The notes below the pieces were generated by a model. The model was given only the letters and a program-made list of their open reading frames with translations, was not told the DNA's origin and did no database searches. DNA of 64,000 nucleotides from Duganella sp. 1411 (lineage in GTDB: Bacteria; Pseudomonadota; Gammaproteobacteria; Burkholderiales; Burkholderiaceae_D). Where the stretch lies: the NCBI RefSeq assembly GCF_017833525.1, contig NZ_JAFICD010000001.1, positions 310,001 to 374,000 of the forward strand. Reading direction: 5' to 3'. This document shows positions 9,379 to 17,509 of this stretch, piece after piece. The position numbers were made by a program, and so were the translations under genes. Position 1 is the stretch's first letter, and each line of letters begins with the position of its first letter.

Positions 9379-10314
9379 ATGTCCTTGAATAAAAATATCG
9401 AAAACGGCGACCTGCGGGTGTTCGCCACCGTCGTGCGCAAGGCCAGCTTCGTGGCCGCCGCCGAGGAACTGGGCATGTCGCCGGCCTACGTCAGCAAGCG
9501 CATCGGCATGCTGGAGGCGGCGCTGGGCGTGCGCCTGTTCCACCGGACCACGCGGCGGGTGGTCGTCAGCGACGACGGCGAACAGGTCTACGCGCGCGCG
9601 CTGACGATCCTGTCCAGCCTGGACAGCCTCTTCGACGAGGTCGCCGAGCGGCAGGGCGTGCCGCGCGGGCAACTGCGTGTCAGCAGCAGCTTCGGCTTCG
9701 GCCGCAACGTCGTCGCGCCGGCGATCGCCCGGCTGGCGGCCGAGCACCCGGCGCTGCAAGTGCGGCTGGAGGTGTTCGACCGGCTGGTCGACATCGTCAG
9801 CGAGGGCTTCGACCTCGACATCCGCATCGGCGATGAGATCGCGCCCCAACTGATCGCGCGGCGCCTGATGAGCAACCACCGCATCCTGTGCGCGGCGCCC
9901 GCCTATCTGGCGCGGCGCGGCGCGCCGCAAACCTTGCGGGAACTGGAAACCCACGATTGCCTGCCGATCAAGGAGCGCGATTTGCCGTTCGGCGTGTGGC
10001 GCCTGCGTGGCGAGGGCGAGGAGGGCGTCGTCAAGGTCAGCGGTCCGCTGTCGACCAACCACGGCGAGATTGCGCTGCAATGGGCGGTGGCCGGCGCCGG
10101 TATCGTACTGCGTTCGCGCTGGGATGCGCAAGCGTATCTGGACCGGGGCGAGCTGGTGCAGGTATTGCCGGCGTACACGCAGGAAGCCAACGTCTGGGCC
10201 GTGTATCCGCAACGGCTGGCCAGCTCGGCCAAGGTGCGCGTGTTCGTGGACTTCCTCGAACAGCATCTCGCGTGCGACAATCGGGTTCCGACCCAACAGA
10301 TGCCACACGAATGA
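9379..10314 (+). CDS. dmlR: LysR-family regulator of the divergent malate dehydrogenase gene
   Basis: 311 residues: an N-terminal winged helix-turn-helix (FATVVRKASFVAAAEELGMSP, then RIGMLEAALGVRLFHRTTRR) and a C-terminal substrate-binding-like effector domain. It is divergent from the D-malate dehydrogenase gene with a 100-base shared control region, the arrangement of E. coli DmlR, which activates dmlA in response to D-malate. The symbol rests on context and general likeness, since LysR proteins are hard to tell apart by eye. Its stop overlaps the GNAT start (ATGA). Confidence 0.8.
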   Translation: MSLNKNIENGDLRVFATVVRKASFVAAAEELGMSPAYVSKRIGMLEAALGVRLFHRTTRRVVVSDDGEQVYARALTILSSLDSLFDEVAERQGVPRGQLRVSSSFGFGRNVVAPAIARLAAEHPALQVRLEVFDRLVDIVSEGFDLDIRIGDEIAPQLIARRLMSNHRILCAAPAYLARRGAPQTLRELETHDCLPIKERDLPFGVWRLRGEGEEGVVKVSGPLSTNHGEIALQWAVAGAGIVLRSRWDAQAYLDRGELVQVLPAYTQEANVWAVYPQRLASSAKVRVFVDFLEQHLACDNRVPTQQMPHE

Positions 10315-10742
10315 CAGCACACTACGATATCCGTTTCGGCGACTGGACCGTCCTCGACAAGGACGCCAAGACCATCCGTTTTGAGGTTTTCGTCGAAGAA
10401 CAAAAGGTTCCGGCCGAGCTGGAAATGGACCACATGGACGCGCTCTGCCTGCACGCGGTCGCCTACGACGCCGCCGGCACGCCGGTCGGCACCGGGCGCT
10501 TGCTACCGGACGGCCACATCGGCCGCATGGCGGTGCGCAAGAGCGCGCGCGGCACGGGCGTCGGCGGCGCGCTGCTGCGGGCGTTGATGGCGCAAGCCAA
10601 GGCGCGCGGCGACCGGCAAGTAGAGCTCAGTTCGCAGTCGCACGCTGCGCCGTTCTACCAGCGCCACGGCTTCACGATCGAAGGCGACGAGTTTTTCGAG
10701 GCGGGCATCGCGCACATCAACATGCGCCACAAGTTCGCCTAG
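10311..10742 (+). CDS. GNAT-family N-acetyltransferase (ElaA-like)
   Basis: 143 residues; the ATG is placed on the 4-base overlap with the LysR gene. The acetyl-CoA-binding signature is RMAVRKSARGTGVGGALLRA (about 67-86), followed by LSSQSHAAPFYQRHGF, as in ElaA/YjcF-type acetyltransferases. Substrate unknown. It is translationally coupled to the regulator but has no obvious functional connection with malate metabolism. Confidence 0.85.
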   Translation: MTAHYDIRFGDWTVLDKDAKTIRFEVFVEEQKVPAELEMDHMDALCLHAVAYDAAGTPVGTGRLLPDGHIGRMAVRKSARGTGVGGALLRALMAQAKARGDRQVELSSQSHAAPFYQRHGFTIEGDEFFEAGIAHINMRHKFA

Positions 10743-10823
10743 GCGGCAGACCCGTTGATCCCACCGACGACGTTTTCCACCTAATCCGCTGACCACGACA
10801 GGTCCACGTGATCCACGGGATCC

Positions 10824-10860
10824 ACGTAGGGCGGATTAGGCGGCACGCCGTAATCGGCCA
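10824..10860 (+). repeat. Palindromic intergenic repeat, long-loop copy
   Basis: ACGTAGGG, arm GGCGGATTA, loop GGCGGCACGCCG, arm TAATCGGCC (one mismatch), CA. It lies in the 293-base junction between the convergent GNAT and NHL-repeat genes. The remainder of that junction (10861-11035) shows no open frame or clear signal. Confidence 0.85.
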
Positions 10861-11035
10861 TGTGCGAGCCGCCGACGCCGTACGTATGGGCTAATCTGTA
10901 CTAGCGCAGACTTGGCCCGTTCACCGGCGTTCGATGACCGGCAGCTTATGCGCCAAGGCCGGGGGTAAGCCCGCAATCTTTATGCTGTCTGGCCACCCAT
11001 TGAATGCTTGCACAAGGCGGCATCCTATAAGTTAT

Positions 11036-13384
11036 CTAAAGTGGCAGCCTGAAGACACCATTCGCTGATGTCACCAGCAGGGCGCCGTTGGCATCGAATG
11101 TCAGCCCCATCGGCCGATTCAGGGCGCCACCGAAGGCGCCGAGCGTGTTGCCGGTCAATCCGCGCTTCCCAGCAACCGTCGTGACCTCGCCGGCGGTGCT
11201 AATTCTCCGTATGAGGTTGTTCTCCGTATCGGCGACATACACATTGCCCGCCTTATCAAGTGCGATGCCACGCGGACCATTGAAGCTTGCGGCGCTGCCT
11301 TGGCCGTCCGCATCGCCGGCAAGGCCGGTGGTTCCGGCCAGCGTGGTCACAACACCGGCTGGCGTGATCTTGCGCACATTGTGATTGAGCGAATCCGTCA
11401 GGTACAAATTGCCGCTGGCGTCGATGGCTATCGCTCTCAGGTAGCCGAAACGCGCCTGTGCCAGGCTGCCGTCGGCAGTGCCGGCATCCCAGGGCCCCAA
11501 AGTGCCTGCCAGCGTAATGACGTTGCCGTTGGCATCGACCTTGCGGATGGCATGATAGTCCGCGACGTATAAGGTACCGTTGCTATCAATCGCAATCCCA
11601 TTGGTGCTGGAGAATCCTGCTTTGGCGCCTTGGCCATCAGCGGGCCGGCTGCTGTTTTGGTAACTGCCGGCCAAAGTGGTTACGACTCCGTCGTTACCGA
11701 CCCTACGGATGGTGTTACGTACGGCGTCGGCTACGTAGGCGACGCCATCGCTGCCGACAGCGATGCCGGCGGGCTGGAAGAATGTCGCCTGCGCGCCGGT
11801 GCCATCGCCCGAATCCAGGAAGGAACCATGGCCGGGGTTGCCTGCCAGCGTGCTGGCGATGCCGGCCGCGCTGATCTTACGTATTAGCTGATTGCCGGTA
11901 TCGGCGACAAAGAGGGTGCCATCGCTGGACAAGGCAATCGCTTCCGGCCGCGCGAAGCGGGCTTCGCCGGACGGACCGTCTGTGGTTCCAGTGCCAGCGC
12001 CGTCGCCGGTGATGGTGGTGACTTCTGCCGCTGGAGTGATTTTGCGGACACTGTTGATCTCCAGGCCGGGATTGGTATCCGTGACGTAGACATTGCCGGC
12101 GCTGTCGGCAACCAAGCCGTATGGCAAGTTAAATCGCGCTGCGGCGCCGATGCCATCGGCCGCGGCAGGCGCCAGCTGTGAGGCGGTGCCGGCCAGCGTC
12201 GAGACGACGCCTGCCGGGGTGATTTTTCGAATCGTGTGATTTCCTTCGTCAGCGACGAACAGATTGCCTTGCTTATCGATGGTCAAGCCGTTCAGGGAGC
12301 TGAAGGTGGCCACCGCGCCGGCGCCGTCGGCGGAGCCGTAACTGCTGCCGCCAGCCAGCGTAATTACCATCCCGGCCGGGGTCAACTTTCGGATCCGGCT
12401 GCCGACAATGCCATCGATATTGCTGCCAGCATCGGCGACATAAATCGCTCCGGCGCCATCCACCGCGATGCCACTGATGCTACCGAAACGCGCGGACTTG
12501 GCGTCGCCGTCGGACGTACCATGTGTCTGCGGGATGCCGGCCAGGGTGGTGACAGTGCCGTCAGGGGTGATTTTGCGGATTGTGCCCCCTCCGCCAACAT
12601 AGACGCCGCCGCCGGCATCCACGGTAATCGCCAGCTTGGAGTCGAAGCTGGCGGCTGTTCCTTTGCCATCTGCCGCGCCGCAGGTGGAATTGCCGGCCAG
12701 GGTGGTCAACAGACCTGCGGGGCTGATCTTGTGTACCACGCAACCCTGGTCGGTCGCGTACAAGTTGCCCGTCGTGTCACGTGCCAGCGAGACGGCTTGC
12801 GACAGCGGCGCGGTGGCATCGCCGGCGGCGGCCGTCAATGCCAGCTTGTGCGACACGCCTTGTTGGGTCACCACGCGCAAATGAGTGTCGTCCGCCCGGT
12901 CGGACAGGTAGATGTCGCCATTGTCGTCCACAGCGATACCCTTGATCTCGGCGTAGCCATTGAAGCTATTACCTGCGATGGCGCCCGCCAGCAACGACTT
13001 GCTTGCCACGTTTAGTTTGGCGGCGGAGCTGGTGATGCTTCCCGCGCTGTTGCGCACGATAACCGTCCACAGGCTGCCATTGTCGCTCACCTGCACTGGC
13101 ACCAGCGTATATTGCGCGGAAGTGGCGCCAGCCACGTCGCTACCGTTGCGCTGCCATTGGTAACTAAGCGGCGCTGCGCTGGCGGCAGTCACGGAAAAAG
13201 TAACGCTGCCGCCCTCGGGGGCCGAAATGCTCAACGGCTGGGCAGAAATGGACGGCGCGCTTAGCGCCGGAGTGGTGTTGGTGGGAGCAGAACCACCGCC
13301 ACCGCCGCCGCAGCTGGCAACGGCAGCCAGGATCACGAGGGGTATCAGCTTGATGCAGGTCACCGGAAAATTTATTTTTCGCAT
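11036..13384 (-). CDS. NHL-repeat lipoprotein with Ig-like domain
   Basis: A 782-residue probable lipoprotein: signal peptide with lipobox VASC (Cys25), then a glycine run, then one immunoglobulin-like domain (about 45-130, PEGGSVTFSVTAA, LSYQWQRNGSDV). About ten NHL-type repeats follow, each with the pattern 'A-D-x-G-N-x-Y-V-A-D ... I-R-K-I-T-P-x-G-x-V-T-T-L-A-G', which should fold as one or two beta-propellers. Such proteins bind polymers, proteins or ligands at the envelope; no enzyme motif is visible. Base composition looks less GC-rich than its neighbours. Single gene, convergent with the GNAT gene. Confidence 0.85.
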   Translation of the reverse strand: MRKINFPVTCIKLIPLVILAAVASCGGGGGGSAPTNTTPALSAPSISAQPLSISAPEGGSVTFSVTAASAAPLSYQWQRNGSDVAGATSAQYTLVPVQVSDNGSLWTVIVRNSAGSITSSAAKLNVASKSLLAGAIAGNSFNGYAEIKGIAVDDNGDIYLSDRADDTHLRVVTQQGVSHKLALTAAAGDATAPLSQAVSLARDTTGNLYATDQGCVVHKISPAGLLTTLAGNSTCGAADGKGTAASFDSKLAITVDAGGGVYVGGGGTIRKITPDGTVTTLAGIPQTHGTSDGDAKSARFGSISGIAVDGAGAIYVADAGSNIDGIVGSRIRKLTPAGMVITLAGGSSYGSADGAGAVATFSSLNGLTIDKQGNLFVADEGNHTIRKITPAGVVSTLAGTASQLAPAAADGIGAAARFNLPYGLVADSAGNVYVTDTNPGLEINSVRKITPAAEVTTITGDGAGTGTTDGPSGEARFARPEAIALSSDGTLFVADTGNQLIRKISAAGIASTLAGNPGHGSFLDSGDGTGAQATFFQPAGIAVGSDGVAYVADAVRNTIRRVGNDGVVTTLAGSYQNSSRPADGQGAKAGFSSTNGIAIDSNGTLYVADYHAIRKVDANGNVITLAGTLGPWDAGTADGSLAQARFGYLRAIAIDASGNLYLTDSLNHNVRKITPAGVVTTLAGTTGLAGDADGQGSAASFNGPRGIALDKAGNVYVADTENNLIRRISTAGEVTTVAGKRGLTGNTLGAFGGALNRPMGLTFDANGALLVTSANGVFRLPL

Positions 13385-13446
13385 TTCTCTCTTGAATATC
13401 GAATTGAACCATCTAAAAAATTAAGAATATACCAATGCATATGGAG

Positions 13447-14151
13447 TTAACCAGTATTTATGCTTTCCCAGGGAGCCAGTTTCTTTTCCTCAGCAGAATT
13501 TCGGGGTCGTAGCACGTCTCGACTAGGCAGCACGCGCCGACAGTGCAGCAGTAGGTTGTCGCCACTACGGGAAAATAGTATCGGCGGCATGCCAGGACCA
13601 GCAAAATTGCCTATGTAGCGGTCGATCTGCGCGGCTGTTAGCATTGCTCCGGCAACTGGCGTCGCCTGGACTACGCCGAAAGGACCGTGAGCGTAACTAA
13701 AAACACGCGAAAGCTCCCATTTACTGCCCTTGGTAGTCCAAAGGTGCGAATACAAGGCACGACCTTCCGGCACCTCAGCCGCAGCTCCATGCTTGGCGTG
13801 GAAGACGTGGGTGCCGGTCACCAGCGCGCCATACACCGTGTCGCCCTGTTTGAGCAGGTAGGTCTTGGCGTCAGTACCTGTTTCGCGGCGTACCCTGTGC
13901 TGCGCATCGCCACAGATATTCCTACGCACAGAGTCCACTAGCGCGGCCTTGCCCTTAATTGCACCGCCCATGTCGTGATAAAACTCAACGTCGGTAGCAA
14001 GGTTGGTTTCCATTGCCGCATAGTCGCAGCTGTTATAACCTTGCCAGAAGGCCTGCTCGGCAGCTTCTACTTCCGCGACGACGTTGGCGCTTGCGCTTGC
14101 TGCGGCCGGGAGCATCGTGAATAGAAGGGCAATGGTGCGAACGGATGTCAT
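13447..14151 (-). CDS. Secreted SnoaL/NTF2-like (DUF4440-type) protein
   Basis: 234 residues with a signal peptide (cleavage near residue 21, ASASA). The first two thirds have the NTF2-like pattern: EAAEQAFWQGYNSCDYAAMETNLATDVEF, HDMGGAIKGKAALVDSVR, and YSHLWTTKGSKWELSRVFSYAH. The fold is used as small-molecule pocket or dimerisation module; function unknown. The C-terminal 70 residues are not part of the domain and have no recognised homologue. It sits 62 bases upstream of the NHL lipoprotein on the same strand and is similarly less GC-rich, so the two may form one recently gained unit. Confidence 0.7.
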   Translation of the reverse strand: MTSVRTIALLFTMLPAAASASANVVAEVEAAEQAFWQGYNSCDYAAMETNLATDVEFYHDMGGAIKGKAALVDSVRRNICGDAQHRVRRETGTDAKTYLLKQGDTVYGALVTGTHVFHAKHGAAAEVPEGRALYSHLWTTKGSKWELSRVFSYAHGPFGVVQATPVAGAMLTAAQIDRYIGNFAGPGMPPILFSRSGDNLLLHCRRVLPSRDVLRPRNSAEEKKLAPWESINTG

Positions 14152-14342
14152 TGGTGCTGTCCCTGGTCATGTTTGAAAGACATCATAACCTTGCCTAGGG
14201 ATAATTGTATAATTCTGGGGGTATATATGAATTTCCCGCGCTATTGTCTGGATTGGTAAATGCGAAACCGGTTGGTCGCATGTCAACTTCTGGCCGGTAG
14301 CGCCCCTTCGAACTCCAACTCATCTGACAGGTCAGGTCTGAG

Positions 14343-16859
14343 TTAGCACGGTCTATCCGCAGGCTTCACCGCAACCCGCCGCCGCGGCCGCATCAAACCC
14401 GCGGCCAGCAGCAGGAAAAACAGCAGCTGCACCTTGGGCACATCGAACAGGCTGTCAAACCCGCCCACCAGCAACGCCCCGGTCAGCGCCGCCAGGAACA
14501 CCGCCGCATCCACCCGCCCGTGCCACGCGCTGCCCGCCAGCCGGCCGCCCGCGTACAGCAGCAGCAAGCCCATCGCCACCACCCCCAGCCAGCCCTGCTC
14601 GAAATACGTGTGGACATAAAAATTCTTGATATGCCACGGCAAGTGATCGCGGTCGCTGGTGAAAAACCACCCCGCCTGGCCCAGCGTGAAATCGCCGTTG
14701 CGCAGCAGTTCCGGCCCCCCATCGCGGGCACGCAGGCTCACGTTGTCGATGTCGACCACGCCGCCCTGGTCGCCGCTGGCCAGCTCCAGCTGCATCGGCG
14801 CGCCCATGCCCGGCAGCCGCGACAGCGCGCCGCCGCGCCGGCCCATGCCGGCGCTGTAGAACGTCATTTCATAGCGCCGCCAGCGGTCATCCGCTTGCAC
14901 CAGCTTGAGCGTGGGCGACACGCAAGTCTGCGGATAGAGCAGCCAGCGCTCGCAGATCGCCAGCCACACCACGGCCTTGGGATCGCTGCGCTTGATGTCG
15001 AGCGTGAGCCGGTAGTTGGTGTCGGGCGCCAGGCGCACGTGCTGGATGTGGCGCAACACTTCGCTGTAGCCACGCGGATGGACCGGCGCCGCCAGGCGTA
15101 GATAGTTGTTGCCGACGATGTCGGTCTCATAGCGGAAACTGCCCGGCCGCAACCCCTGCGTGTTGCCCCAGTAATAAGTGCGCGGATAGCTGCCCAACCC
15201 GGCGCCGAACAGCGCGGTCGGCCAATCGTCCGGCATCATGCGCACCGCTTCGCTCCAGTGTTGGGTGCGCAGTTCCCAATCCTGCTCGACCGTACTCAGG
15301 CGTTCGCCCATGTAGGAGCTGCCCAGCACGGGGATGGCCATCGCCAGCAGCGCCGCCGCGCCGGCGCCGAAGGTGAGGTTGGCCCGGGCCACTTGCCACA
15401 GGGGCCGGTGGCCCGCCAGGCTGAACGCGCACAGCAGGCAGCCCAGTCCCACCACCCACGCCGCGTCCAGCGCTGCCGGCATGCCGCCCCAGTGCCGCGC
15501 CACCAGCAGGCAGGCCAGCGCCAACGCCGGGTAGGTACCGATCGCCAGCGCGGTGGCGCGCGCGCGCCAGGCGGGCGGGCCGGCCAGCGCGGCGGCGGCC
15601 GTCAACGCGGCGGCGCCGCCCGCCGCGGCCAGCGACAGGTAGGGCGCCTTGGCCCAGCCCGGCACGGACAGATTGCGCAGTGCGAGGAACAGCAGCAGGT
15701 CCAGCGCCAGCAGCGCGACGGCGGCGCCGGCCGCCAGTATCAGATAGCGCGGCCGTTGCATGCCGGCCGGGCGCGGCAGCCCGCCCACCAGCAGCGTCGC
15801 GCCGAGCAGCACCAGCAGCCCGCCCAAGGTGCGGTAGCCGCCCGTCGTGAACGAGCGCATCAGTAGAAAGCTGACCACCGCCAGCAGCAAGGCGACCGCG
15901 ATCAGCACCAGCGGCCGCAGCCGCCCGGCGACCACGTGCGGTCCGCACACCAGGCAGCCGATGACGGCGCCGGAGCCGGCGTACGCCAGCCAGACGTCGC
16001 GCGAGAACGTGGTGAAGCCGGTGAACAGCCCGACCATCAGCAGCGCCAGCGCGGCGCACAGTTGCCAGCGCCTCGCCTTGCCCAGCAGCCAGCAGGCGAC
16101 GAACGGGAAACTCAGCGCCAGGAAGGCGTCGAGCGCGGCGCCGCCGGTGTGCATGGCGGAGAACGACGCCGTGGGCCGGTAGTCGCTGGAGAAGTTGAGC
16201 AGGCCGGGAAACAGTCGGCGCTCCCAGCCCTGGATCAGCGCCGTGCAGAGCAGGCCCAGCAACATGCCCGGCACCAGCAGCGTGCGCACACGGCCCAGTT
16301 CCGGGCCGACGCTGCGGCTCAGCAGCGGCAACAGCACCAGCGCCCAAGCCAGCCCCTTGGCCACGCGCAGGCTGTTGTAGTGGCTGTTGTAGCTGGCGAA
16401 GGCGTTCAGGTCCAGCGGCGGCGCCGGCAGCAGGCCGCGCACGGTGGCGATGGCGGTGGCGGCGGTCACGGCGGCCAGCAGCAGCACGGCGGCCGGTGGC
16501 AGCTTGCCGGTGCGGTGGCAGGGCGCCAGCCGCCAGTAGCCGACCGCCGCCGTGGTCAGCAGCAGCAGGTCGAGCTCGTCGACATAGAACCAGCCGGTCC
16601 AGGTGCTCAGGTCCAGCCACGGCAGCGCGGCCGGCACCAGCAGCAGCCATAGCGCCGGGCGCCACCACAGCAGCGCCGCGTAGGCGCCGACCGCCAGCGC
16701 GGCCGCCTGCGGCCAGAAGGGGTAGTGGAACAGCAACGCGGCCAGCAGCGCCAGCGGCGCCATCGCCAGCAGGCGCCACAGCACGATGTGGCCGTCGCCG
16801 ACCGTCGGTTGGCGCGCCTCCGTACCGCCGGCCGCGTGGCCGGCGGCGGACTCGTTCAT
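14343..16859 (-). CDS. O-antigen ligase / Wzy-like polymerase with periplasmic jelly-roll insertion
   Basis: The start is the ATG overlapping the upstream TPR stop codon by 4 bases (ATGA), giving 838 residues; an ATG six codons upstream is also in frame. The N-terminal 500 residues are a row of hydrophobic helices, as in WaaL/Wzy proteins. The conserved periplasmic part then includes LSTVEQDWELRTQHWSEAVRMM and LFGAGLGSYPRTYYWGN. Instead of ending, the loop continues for about 200 residues of beta-rich, carbohydrate-binding-module-like sequence (FRYETDIVGNNYLRL to VDIDNVSLRA), followed by two or three last helices. It probably polymerises or ligates the exopolysaccharide repeat. Last gene of the minus-strand operon. 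Confidence 0.8.
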   Translation of the reverse strand: MNESAAGHAAGGTEARQPTVGDGHIVLWRLLAMAPLALLAALLFHYPFWPQAAALAVGAYAALLWWRPALWLLLVPAALPWLDLSTWTGWFYVDELDLLLLTTAAVGYWRLAPCHRTGKLPPAAVLLLAAVTAATAIATVRGLLPAPPLDLNAFASYNSHYNSLRVAKGLAWALVLLPLLSRSVGPELGRVRTLLVPGMLLGLLCTALIQGWERRLFPGLLNFSSDYRPTASFSAMHTGGAALDAFLALSFPFVACWLLGKARRWQLCAALALLMVGLFTGFTTFSRDVWLAYAGSGAVIGCLVCGPHVVAGRLRPLVLIAVALLLAVVSFLLMRSFTTGGYRTLGGLLVLLGATLLVGGLPRPAGMQRPRYLILAAGAAVALLALDLLLFLALRNLSVPGWAKAPYLSLAAAGGAAALTAAAALAGPPAWRARATALAIGTYPALALACLLVARHWGGMPAALDAAWVVGLGCLLCAFSLAGHRPLWQVARANLTFGAGAAALLAMAIPVLGSSYMGERLSTVEQDWELRTQHWSEAVRMMPDDWPTALFGAGLGSYPRTYYWGNTQGLRPGSFRYETDIVGNNYLRLAAPVHPRGYSEVLRHIQHVRLAPDTNYRLTLDIKRSDPKAVVWLAICERWLLYPQTCVSPTLKLVQADDRWRRYEMTFYSAGMGRRGGALSRLPGMGAPMQLELASGDQGGVVDIDNVSLRARDGGPELLRNGDFTLGQAGWFFTSDRDHLPWHIKNFYVHTYFEQGWLGVVAMGLLLLYAGGRLAGSAWHGRVDAAVFLAALTGALLVGGFDSLFDVPKVQLLFFLLLAAGLMRPRRRVAVKPADRPC

Positions 16860-17509
16860 GGCGCCGGGTCCTGCCATTTTCCGGCCGTGACGAGCAATTG
16901 CTTCAGGCCTGGCAGCGGGAAGCCGAGCGCATAGGCCTTGTGCGCGGAGTCGTTGGCTTCCTTGTATTGTTTGGTCTTGTAGTACGCCAGCCCGAGGTTG
17001 TAGTTATAGGTCGGGTCCTCCGGCGCTAGCGCGACCGCTTCGCGCAACTGGTCGCGCGCCATCTCCAGCTTGCCCAGCGCCATCAGGTAGGTCGCGTAGG
17101 TGGCGCGCACGGCCGGGTCGTCGGGCTGGAATTCCATCGCCCGCACGAAATAGCATTCGACCGGGAACATGGCCCCGGGTAGCTGGCTCACCTTGTCGCG
17201 GATGCCCACCCGGGCCATCGTCGCCAGCGCGCGCGGATGGTTGGGAATGGCGCGCAGCGTGTAGTCGATGTCGCTGCCGAGCGGGCCGGTGGCGCCGCGT
17301 ATGCCCAGTTCCACCTCCTCCGGAAAGTGGTGCGGCTCGACCATGGCGATATTTTGCGCGTTGCCCGGATCGTTGTAGTCGAACGGGCCGAAGGAATTGG
17401 CGATCTGTCCGCACAGTTTTTTTGGCGCGGCCTGGGACGGCGCTGCCACGCCGGCCAGCAGCAGGGCCGCCAGCAGGGCCGGCGGCAGCGACGGGCGGAC
17501 GCGCTTCAT
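16856..17509 (-). CDS. Secreted TPR-repeat protein
   Basis: 217 residues with a signal peptide (MKRVRPSLPPALLAALLLAG, cleavage near residue 27). The middle (VRATYATYLMALGKLEMARDQL, then EDPTYNYNLGLAYYKTKQYKEA) forms at least two tetratricopeptide repeats, a protein-protein interaction module. It overlaps both neighbours by 4 bases, the Wzy-like gene after it and the glycosyltransferase before it. A periplasmic scaffold for polymerisation or export is a reasonable inference; nothing shows it directly. Confidence 0.78.
   Translation of the reverse strand: MKRVRPSLPPALLAALLLAGVAAPSQAAPKKLCGQIANSFGPFDYNDPGNAQNIAMVEPHHFPEEVELGIRGATGPLGSDIDYTLRAIPNHPRALATMARVGIRDKVSQLPGAMFPVECYFVRAMEFQPDDPAVRATYATYLMALGKLEMARDQLREAVALAPEDPTYNYNLGLAYYKTKQYKEANDSAHKAYALGFPLPGLKQLLVTAGKWQDPAP

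Noticed and set aside
15127..16779. 550-codon frame inside the Wzy-like gene
   Set aside because: Alternative reading frame of the membrane protein, with no hydrophobic helices or domain.
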